Shown in pieces: positions 34,152 through 46,100 of a DNA stretch of 64,000 bases (position 1 is its first letter; the number at the start of each line of letters is the position of its first letter). Location: assembly GCA_963971575.1 (NCBI GenBank), contig OZ020616.1:950924-1014923 (forward strand), written 5' to 3'. The notes under the pieces are model-generated. The model had not been told where the DNA came from and did not search any database. It was given only the letters and a program-made list of their open reading frames with translations. This stretch comes from Liopterus haemorrhoidalis. Lineage: Eukaryota; Arthropoda; Insecta; Coleoptera; Dytiscidae. The position numbers were made by a program, and so were the translations under genes.

Positions 34152-37100
34152 CTGCAACAGAAAATAAAATTAAACTTGGTTTCGAGTCGATTCAGATCCG
34201 ATTATGGGATGCCATGGCACACCTAGCAAACCCTATGTGCACGGCTATGGTCTCTACATTTGATAATGCAGCCTGTATGTTATCGTTAATTAGAATTTTA
34301 TATAAGATCAAGAGAAGCGAGGTAAATGTGAACTAGGAGTAATTATAAACTGCGTATTATTAAAAATTCATAATAGGGCGGGTAATATGGTTGCAACGTT
34401 TAATGTATTATACATTATAGGACGTGCAGATAAAATGATCCACATACATAAATGCAAAATGTTGCAAAATTTTGCACTTGCTTTTTCCCCAGCAAAAATT
34501 TAAACTAATATGACAAAAATTTAATTTCTTTTAGCCCTAAATGTAATAAAACCAAGCTTTTCATGGGGGTAATTGAAAAACAACCTTTAAAACTTAAAAA
34601 TAACTCATAAATTGTTGTGCCAAATTTGAGTTAGATTATCTTACCTTTAAAGGTCCGCCAGGTGTGTGCAGACAATGGTAAACAGGAATCAAAGCACAGT
34701 TCGTAGATCCTTGACTATCGCAAGCTTTTAGCAACATTTTAATGTTAGGATTAGTCGTTATTTCGGGCAGAAGTCGTCCTACAAGCTGAGGAGCCAACAT
34801 ATCGGGGTAAATAGCCAAAACTGCACCACCCAATCTTAATGCATCGGCCACCAACATAAGCTCCCTAAAAAAATCGTTAGAATGATTTATTGGTAAAAAA
34901 TTTAATTTTAGTTGCTTGCCTTCTGGCATCTTTGTCATCTATATTAATGCACGCGTCTTCAAAATCACTGAGTACTGCCTGAAGAGGACAACTGGATAAC
35001 TTGGCATGGAGCCACTCGTAGCTGAAAAGTACGTTTTCGTAAAGATCCGTAAATCGACGAGACCTTACCAAGTGGTATGGTAATTCACCAAACTAAAAAG
35101 TAAAAAGACAAAATTATAAAGATATGAGAAGGAAGATTGTACATCAGTCAGCTTTCTACTAATACCAATATGTATATCAATTTTGATTTTTTTGTGAAAA
35201 ATCATGTCTACATATTCATTAAACGTAATGTTACTTACTTTTCTCAAATTATATCGGGTTACTTTACCATCTTTTGAATAGAATACTAAGGGTTGAACTG
35301 GTACTTTTCGATCCGCCATGCCTTCTTTTTCTGCTAAGTTAAACCTATATTTAAAAAAGAGAAATATTGTGAATTTCCAGATTTTTTAGGTCAGAAGTTT
35401 TTCCAGATTACACACACCGAACATTACAGGCTATTAACGACCCATTTTGATTAAACTACTTACCTGTGTCTTTGAATTTCTGTATATTTGAAGGGTTTTG
35501 GGTTACCACCTCCCCAAATTCCTAAATAATAATCAGCAATAGAAGAATGAAAATACATTGCCATATTCATATTTTTAAAATATCTTTCTCTCGCTGTATC
35601 TCGGAATTGCCTAAAAAAAATATCATCAAAAGATTTAATAGATTTTCATTGTGAAAAATATAATTACCGACCGCCAACATATATAAGGTACGAGATTTCG
35701 ATGGATCTCCACGAATTGAGGTCCCTACATAACGTTTTGACTATTTTTAGCATGATGTCTGTCGGTCTGCCTGTCCGTCCGTCCGTCTGTCTGTCCGTCT
35801 GTCTGTCCGTCTATCTGTCCGTCTGTCTGTTCGTCTGTCCGTCTGTCTGTGTACACGTGCAGAGCAAATTCGGCTGAAAGGATTTTTATGAAACTTCATA
35901 TTTAAGCTTCTGCCATCACTGGCACGAGTTGATCAACTTTTGGTAAAAATCGGTTGACTAGAAATGGGAGTTTACTCGTGTCGATTTTAAGATTTTTGCG
36001 AATATTTCACAACAGAAAAATATCGAAAAATTTTATTAAACAAAAGTTGCTATAAAAGCAATAACTAATAACTTTTATTTCAGACGTTTTTTGATAAAAC
36101 GAAAATTTTCGAATAATTTCTGTAAAATTTTTCGAAATATTTTCTCAATTTTTTCATATTTATATGTAACGTTTCCATGGTCATGATAAATAATATCTCT
36201 GTTAGAAAATATTAGGTCAAGTTATTTCTACTCTGCTGCTAGAATGTAATTTATATAAGTACTTTATGATGGCGGTCGGTCCTGTGGTGGCCACAGCTGA
36301 TTTTTTTTACCTATGATACCAATTCATTACACTGACACCGTCTGCCTCTCGTTCACTTAAATAATTTGGCAGATCATTTCTAATTCTGGTCCAGAGTAAT
36401 GGTGGGATACGTCGGACTGGTGGCATATGGTACTGATAGACATCATCCAAGACTTTATCGTCCAGGGAGATCAAGTCTTCCAATTCACTCTCAGAAAGTC
36501 CACTCTTGGCTGCTGTTATGTAAGCCAAAGCATGGAATACCAAAATTCTACCATGCTACAAAACAGAATTAAAAATAAAAATAAAAAACTGATGTGAAGT
36601 GAAGAATTATTGAAAGCAAAAAATTATTATTACTTTGTTTTTATAATAAATCTTGTTTTTATGTTGTATAAATTTGTGAGATGGACTAACCTGTTTCTCG
36701 ATTCTTTCAAAGAGCATCATGATAGAGTCCATGACGGTGGAAGCGAGATGGGTGTCCTGGGGCTTGGTATAACTACGCCATCGGCAAATCTCTGCGAATA
36801 CCAACTTCACGAAAATTGGAAGACTACATTTATCAATTGCATTAGCCACCAATCGCCATTGGTAATTGGATAAATCTCTTTTTGAAGTGGCCATCCACAT
36901 TCTGAAATACAAGTGAGGCGGTAACATTTACTTAACACAAAATTCAAAATTATGGTGTGTTGATGTCAGTGTCTTCCTGTTTGTTAAATATATCAAATAA
37001 AATCATTGAACTAACCATAAACGTGTTTTGTATCATCTAAAATGTGCAAACAAGCGCTACCTATAAACGAAGAATCGAACTTATTTACTTAACATCAAAA

Positions 37101-40100
37101 ATTTGTATAAAAGAATCATTTAGCATAAAAAACGATTATTTTCTGTTCTACTTGAAATTAAATCACATATCATTTACATTAGAAAAAAAAATGTACGAAG
37201 TACGGGTACGCCAGATAGTTACTAGTATAATTTGTGAAATTTACTTGATAACCTGCATGGCCAGATCTTCTCCCAAAGCTGTGACTTCAATAAAATTTTC
37301 TTCCGTATCAATCATTTTTCTTAGAATGTAATATTCTTGAGAAACTGTTGGATTATTTTCTTCAGCAGCGCAAGATATTATCACCTAAATCACAAAAAAG
37401 AAAAATGTAAAATATCACACATTTTGGTGGTACATTTGTAGGTACCTATAGTCTATTATTAAACTAGAAGGAGTAAATTCAAAGTCATATTTACACTATA
37501 ACTAATAGTCTATTTAAATCGGATGGTTTATTTAAATCAAATTGAATGTCGTTACAACTATTTAAATTTAAAATTAGCAGAAATATTTTTAAATCGTCGG
37601 GATAAAGAATTTATTAAAGCTACATTTAATTAAAGCACATATTTATATCGAATATAAAAATTTTAAACAAAAGTGGGCTTAGGTGACTACCTTGGGTACA
37701 CCGGAAGTTAGTTTACTGACGTCCTATTTATAACCATTAACCACAATATATAGAGTTCTATCTACAAGGTACGTTTTAAACCAATTTAACAGATTACCAT
37801 GTACTCCTATTCTGTTTAGTTTATTTAACAATATTTCATGATCCATTGTATGGAACCCCTTATAAAAATCCATGTAAATGGCAACGACTTGTGTACTCTG
37901 TTTCATTGAGTTTAAATAAAATCGGTGTGTGAAGTTAAATTTTTATTCACTGATCTTGATGTTTTGAGTAAAAGAAATTAAAGAAGGCTATAAAATGATA
38001 CAGTTTTTGTACAATTTTGACTTAAGTCTGTTGTTCAGGTAATCCGTAGTTTTCGAAAGAAAGTCTTGCGAGTTTTGGAAATTGGTGAAAAATTCCTGTT
38101 GTACAAGTGCGGTTTCGGTACTCAGATCTTTTATTTCAGCAATTTTTAATATTGCTAAGTCGTAATTTATTGTTATTCTTTTATTGTAAATTGTATAGTT
38201 TACCTTGCAATATGGTGGTAATCTTGTTGGTAAAAATGAGACTTTATTGGAGTCCTGTGCCCCGGTAAGTTGATCCACTGAATCCAAATACAACAAAAGT
38301 GGAACTTCTTTTGTAGCGTAAGTCAGTAAATGTTTAAAATGCGCAGTTAGGGGGACTAAATCGTCTGGAATTGTCTCAAATGGAATCATGAAATTATATG
38401 ATATCTGAAAAATAATTTACGAATATTTTATACACGTATTAATTTTGCATATACCACGTCGCTTAATAAGTCTCCGGTCTAACTAAGAAAAACAATTTCT
38501 TTTTTTAGAAATTTGACTTTATTCATCAACATACTCTCCAAGAGTGATACATTCATTCCAACGCTTTTAAAATTAAAAAAATTAATATTAATTGATCAAT
38601 TTAAATTCAGCATACCAATCAGTAATAGTTGATTTGCCTGGTGCAGAGTCTCTATAACGCTTATCAAGCCACTGTTTGGCTTTAACAGTATTTTTTCCCA
38701 TCAAAAAACGATGTTTAATCAACACACGAAATTCTTTTTATCCATTCTTTTGAAAATTACAAAACTGGAGTCACTAAAATCACAGTAACCTCTGAACTAA
38801 TTGTCAGAATGTCATGAAATTTTCACACGTATCGTTTGAAGGTTGGTACTATCCATAAATCATATAAGTCTGTCAACAGTGTTGCCATATATGTAAGACC
38901 AGAGACTTGGTGAGTGAAGTGTTATATAATAACTAATCGGCATATTTAATTTTGTAATTTTCATTATGTTTTTGGCAAAAAATATTTATAAATGCTTTTA
39001 TAGGCTATTCCAAACGTTTAGGCGGAACTAGATTTTGAAATCTAGTAATTTTTATCTATTAATTCGGACTTTTGGTCATTTTGTTTAAGCTTTGTAAATC
39101 ATACTCACATTGCAAATTCTAAATTAAATTGTTTATTATTATAAAATGTCCTTTTCATTGCATTTTAATTTTTTGTCATTTTTAATAAAAAAAAAAAAAT
39201 CATTTATTTATTTTTTGTCTTCAAAATATGGAAAAATGTGTTAAATTTTTGGAAATATGTCATTCGTTTCCATGGTTTCACTGTTGGAATTTTAAATTTT
39301 CACATACCAGACCTGAAATATGAAATAATCCAAGCAAGGTCCCTTCTCGTGACAACCTAAAAGAACGAAATTTTCGTTTAGTTCCACCTAATCGTTTGGA
39401 ATTTGCCGCTAGGGGATGTTCGTTATCTGAAACTGAGTTTCTCGAAAATTATGAACCCAGTTTTACCCGAAAAAACCGTTTCGGTTCTCATCACTAACCT
39501 GCTGACAAATCGATATAAGTGTTGGTGTAAGGGCACTAGAATCTGGAGTTGTACCCAGGAACCGGATAATATTCAAAGGCCGTGAACCTTTGAACCACAC
39601 TGTGCTGAGGCTGGCACTTTTTGCCAGTAGAGAAGTTTTCCCACACCCACCTTCACCGTAAAGAACCAAGGGTTTCTCACTGTCCCCCAGCATGTAGCCT
39701 TCGATATGTATCAATTGTTCTTCTCGTCCATAAAATACCTAAAAAAAATATTACATAAAATACTTTATATACTCTTCTACATCTTCTATATCCATCTATA
39801 ATCTATTCAAGGTGTTTCCTCATATGCGTAGGCCATGATATTTTTTCTTAGGTAGCAAGATTCCGACATTACAAAATTACATTTTTACTTCAACTAAATA
39901 TATTATCAAATATATTGACATTTATTTTTTTTTTTTAGACATAATATTTATTTTTTAACTAACAAAATATTTTTTATGGCTGCCAACAAAACTGCCACCC
40001 TAACATGGCCTACTAAGATGAGGAAACATCGTGAATGGATTATATACCTTAACACTGTTGTTACAAGCATGTAAATGTTGAAGAATTTCTGTAACAATTT

Positions 40101-43100
40101 GTCCCTGTGCACTAGAGTCTTCCTTCCTCATCGCCCTGTCCACCAGTTTAACAATATTTTTATAAAAATGTATTATAAAATGTTTCAAATAATCTCCATG
40201 GGTCTCTTCGTCCAAACCTTCCCTACCGATCCATTCCACTGTATACCTAACAAAACAATTACGAAATAAGGAAAGTATTATAAGATTTTGTTAGGAAACA
40301 CAAGATCGACTTAACGCATGGGTGACCGGGGTAATTTTTGAACAAATGACTCCACTGTCGAACAATGGATCATTGTCTAACTTTGTTTATTTTCAAAATA
40401 ACTCAAAAAACGACTTGTGCATTTCCTTTTCAAGAATTGCTTAATATTTTTTATTAAAAATACTCCAATTTTGTCCATTTAATTCCCGAATCTCTATCTA
40501 TAATAATACACGAGATAGCAATGGTGAACCACTTAGCTGAAACACTAAGTATATATCAGTAGCACGCGGTCTGGGTATGCGGAGTATGAGCCACATTATT
40601 CGAAATACTTAACTTCTAAACTCTAGAATCTATAGGGATTTGCAGCTAAGCACCCTACCATCTGGTGAGCGTTTCATGAACTTGTGTACATCAGATAAAA
40701 TTCGTTTTGTGTATTGGTTTTGTATGAAGTTTGTTTTTAAAGTTTTATTATAATCATTGAAAAATGTATAATACATATTGTAGTGTGCCTATGTGCAATT
40801 CATTGCAAAGAAGAAACCCGGAAATATCGTTCCATTTGTTTCCACTAATATCAGACACCGTACGGTTCGAAACAAAATTGGGAAAGCAAGAGGTTAGGAA
40901 TCGACGCGATGTGTAGATAAACAATTTAAAAATTGGAAAAAAAGTGAGCCCTTATATCAAAGTTTGCTCATTACATTTTAATGATAGTGACTACAAAAAA
41001 TATTTTCAATTTTGTATTTATTATCGCATATCTTGAAAATTCCTGTTATTGTGTGTGGGTTTGTAATGCACAAGTTTGTAGGCATAATGCATAAATCTTT
41101 ATGAACTCTCTGTTTTTTTCAGTGACTCCACACAATATTATATGCCCAGCATTGTAGATTTCTACCCCTTGGTAAACAACACGGGAATTATTATTTCCCC
41201 CAATATAGTTAAAATAATCGACAATGGAAAACCGCCATAACTTAAAACCAGATCACAAAATGTAGTATTTTAGATGTTTACAAGTAATGTCACTTCACAA
41301 AATCAGAAAATCCCAAACAATTATTTATTTTTTGTCGTTTTTTGATACACTTTTCGCTATTATTTACTAGTAAATGTCAAGTGGTATCTGATTTAGAATG
41401 GTTTCAAAAAAATCCGCGTGGCGCTACGATCTTAAAATTTTTCCCCTATAGTGATTTCTTCATTCAGTGGAAAATTATGAATCACTGAATGAAAGACCGC
41501 AATTTTGTTTTGAAAACAATTATCGGAGTCAAATGCAATAATTTTTTTAGTACTAGTTTATTTAAGATTAACATCAAATACTAATATGTTACTATTTTTT
41601 ATTATTACAATGTCAAGAAAAGGGGGTTTGCTATCTTTTTCAATATCATGGGTCAAATATGAAATTAATTTCATTCAAAAAGTCATATTTTAATAATAAA
41701 AGTATCAAAAATGGCGAAAATAATTTATAAAAATGTATAAGAGGTAAAATAAAAATCTTAAAAAATTGATTAATAAACAATTTAAATATAAATTTTAAAG
41801 ATTTAATTTTAAAACATATTAATTTTAAAAATTATGTACTATATATAAACAGAGAGATTTGGATAAAAGAGTTTAAATAAAGCAATAAAACAAACAATAT
41901 ATCTTCAGAGCTAAAGTTTCTTATTCAAATAATTATTGTAAATAAAAATTAAAAATATATGTATATATGAAGATCTAAAAATTATTTCAATAACTTGTTC
42001 TTTGGGCACAATCAGCCAATGTGAGGCCAAAAGACAGCCCACACATTAGTCCTCTCTCTTGATCTGTTAATTGTCAAGGGTCAAAAAATATTTATATGTC
42101 AGATAACCTAAAAAATATATAACTGCGTAAAAACAAATTACATGGAGAATTTTTTCCATAAAATCTACGCCAAGAATATAAAAAAAAGTCTAAATATGTA
42201 AATAATAACAAAATATACGAAAAAAATAAAAATAAAATAATATAACTGAACATCTTGTCAACTTGGACTAAAAACAATATTTTAACAGTGTAATAAGGAT
42301 GACGTTCTAAACCAATCAAACCAATCCTTACACACATTTTTCTACTTTGAAACAGACCATAGATGATAGTGTGTTTTAATGCCTTTTAACTTACTTCTGA
42401 ATGTTGCTGGTTTCAATTTTATTAGGCAATCTTTCATCTCTGAGATTTGCCAGCAGTTTAGATGCCTCAGCATCAAGACTTCTGTTGATAATGTCCACAA
42501 AAAGAGACGCCTTCTTCAAGTTTTGCAAATTAATATTATTGATATATCGTACATAGGCCAAGCAATGGTTTTTTGTATTTTTAACATTTAGAATTCCATT
42601 TATCACCTCTCGCTCCGTAACTGTAAAACAAAATATAAAAAGAAATCCAGGAAAGAATTTCTGGAAATATATTTACCAGACATGAAATAACTATGAACTT
42701 CTTCATCACCCAACTTTCCCTGGGCGAGAAGAGAACTAGCAGCCTTCCTTAAGAGTTTCTGCATTTTATTAAGTGTGTCCCACCAGATTGCTTGGTCTTC
42801 CGCTTGTAATTTGGGTACCCTCTAAAAATACAGTTCTCCAAAATCAAATCTTGCAGAAAGAAACAAATTAGTGGATAGAAAAGGTGTTGTTAAAAGTGAA
42901 TAAAAAGTTCCAACTGTGCCCAAGAAAATAAAATTAATTTATTTTATAATTCTTGACACATTTAAGGAGAAAGACAAAAAAAAAACAGGCATCGTCCTGC
43001 TGGATTTCGAGGGAAAAGATTTTTTTGTCATCGAATTATCCTGTCCAGCTGAGAAGAACATCACTCTCAAAGAGGACGAGAAGAGAACCAAGTACCTGGA

Positions 43101-46100
43101 CCTCATGTCCAAGCTTCGAAAGATGTACTCGGGTTATTCTGTGCAGCTCGTAGTCTTTGTTTTGGTTAATTTGGTAGCCTTAAAGCTGTTTTCAAGATCA
43201 AAATCGAGATTCCCATCTGCAGACCATCTACTACATCTTTGGTCTGCAAAATACAAAAAGCAGTACTACTCGGATCGCTTCGCATTTCGCATTGTGCGAA
43301 CGCTAGATTTGGTTTGACCCCATCGGTCACATACCAATGTTTAGGATGAAGCCGATTATTGGGAGAAAGCTCCCTCACCTTTGTGGAGGTTAGAAGTTGA
43401 GGATGTCGTCTGTGCCGAACAAGTTGCGGGCACACCTGGACAGTTTTGGTGGGACTACAAACCCCTCTTTTAAATAATAATAATAATTGTTTGGGTTTGA
43501 TATGCAGCTATGTGTATTTAGCTCCACTAGTCTCTAGTATGACGTCGCTCAAAAGGTTGCTACAGTTAGCAACTAGTGGACACTTGTCAAAACCTGACAA
43601 ACCCCAATAATAACTTACTTTATTATTAAAATTGACAAGAATAGAAGATATGGGTTGTAAGACAGAAATAGGTGGCACTGCATTGCTGTCTTTTCGATAC
43701 CACGTGTCCAATAGAGTCACATCTATGTTGTTGCTGGCAAGATCATCTCGCAATAGTTGTAGCTCTGATGATAATATTACTGTGGGGATTGGACGATATC
43801 CATATTTTTGACCAAGAAATACCTACAAAATATGAAAGTATAGTTTTAGATTGATTTCGAAGTAAATAGAGTTCTGGTTTCTTACAACAAAGTTGGGTCC
43901 CATGGACAGTCTTTGGCAATTCTTAATCTCTCTCATGCAAAGCTCTGTGGTCATGTGATCGTCAGTAGCTTCATCACGGACACCCCATCTCATATCCACC
44001 ACCTGGATAATATACAAGATTTTCAAACAATTTATTACAATACAACAATAACAATAACAGGAAAAACAGAAACAAGACAATATTAAATAAATATACGGTG
44101 GATATCGTTTATAACGACATATCGCTTTTTTGCGACGAAGTTTCAAAGTCCCGGCCAGAAACATATCTTTTTATAACGACATCGGATATTACGACGAAAT
44201 TAATATAACGAGCAAAATCAATATAGATGTTGCATGCTTTTAAATATTTTTATTGACTATATTCATAATAGATATTTATTTCAAGACAGTTCTACTGAAT
44301 AAATTATAAATAAATCCCTAAAGAAATTTTATACTGATTTATATAAAATTTAAGGTGATGGGTATTTGTATTATAGTTAATAAATAACAATAAAATCGAA
44401 TACAAATATAATTTTAGGTATAATTAAATAAAAATAGAAAAACAAATTGCTATAATAATATAGTAATTAATAAAATTGGAGGTTATATCTGTTTTTAAAA
44501 ACGGTTGGACGTATTTTAACGAAATTTCATTCAATAGAGTAGAACCAGGATCAAATATAGGCATGGTATCTCAAAATTTTCTTTCTTAAGGGGTGTTTCT
44601 GGGTTAAAACTGGTACTAAATTTTTTTTTTTTTTTTTTTCTTTTGCTATTTTTGTTTATTTTTGTTCGAATTTTGTTAAAAATGCTAATTTAATTATGTA
44701 AAAATTGCTAATTTTTGTTATGTATAATTGCTGTATGTAATGTATCTATTGAATTTACAAGCTATTAAGCTTTAATTCTGTACAGTATAATAATAATAAT
44801 AATAATAATAATAAAATATTTCCTTTATAAACAGAAATATCTTAACAGAGAAAACTATACAATGTTATTGTTTATAAGAAAACAAATCTTATTTGTTCTC
44901 TGCATTTTTTCAATTTGATGAATATTAGGGTAGTTACGGGGGACACCCTAAAACTAAAATATTGAAATATTTCACATATTATTCTCTTCACATCAGAAAT
45001 GAATATAAGAAAATTTATTTAGAACGAAGAAACATTCTTTTCGAATAAAAAAGAAATTAAAACAAGTAGAACATCAAAAAATTAAACGATATTTTTATAC
45101 TACAATCAAACTTCACGTGTGTATAACATATACCAGTGTTTCTCAACAAAAAACGCACCGCGGACCATTATACTATATAATTTTCTAACGCGAACCACTA
45201 ATAATAATTGTTGGTTCATTTTTTGCAAGAAAACAAAATATTTAATGTGCTACTAAATATATTTATTTTATTTGTAGAAAATCACAGAAAGTTTACAGAA
45301 AATAAACAAAATATAATTTATTTACAAAAAATTAAAAAAAAAAAACTGCATAAAAACACATATAAAATTTTTTCGCGTACCACTAAAATTTTTTTGGGGA
45401 CTACTGATGGTCCGCTGACACTGTTGAGAAACACTGACATATACGATAAACAAAGGCTGACGTCCTGTTAGCAGAGAGATGACGTGTAGCTTCGCAATTT
45501 ACCCCCACCACTAAAAGTTACGAGCCAACCTTTACTTTAATAATCTTGGGCAAACGCCAAGCTCAGCGTATGCTGGCTGTGACTTGTGACTTGTTGCCCC
45601 TACACACGATGCGCGGAGCTACATAAATGTAAACATTGGTCTGTAGGCACCTTTAGACACATTACTCCGTGGCAAACCGGCATATCTCAAGGTAATCCAA
45701 ACCACAAATTATTAACTTTTAATTGAACTGCTTGAAATAAACCAATCAATTCTTATGGTAATCTTTGTGATAAATTAGTTTGCTGGTTTGTTTATCAACA
45801 TGTTAGTTTTGATTGACGACTTGCATGGCGTGCAGCTCAAGTGGCAAATCATTCGATGTATCTCACGCCAAGTAATATTCAATGGTGACCTTTGTACCAT
45901 CAGGTACTGGGTACTGTGCAGTACCATTAGGTACCACTCATTCCACTGCCCTACAAAATTATTTTAATCGATCCGTTAATGAATGCTTTCACTCTTTCTT
46001 TGCTGTCTACTAATTCGGATTGATGATTTATAATAAAATAATACCTGAAATTCTAGGCCGTGTTTTTCTCTGCAGTAGTCTTTTATTTTTGGGTAACACT

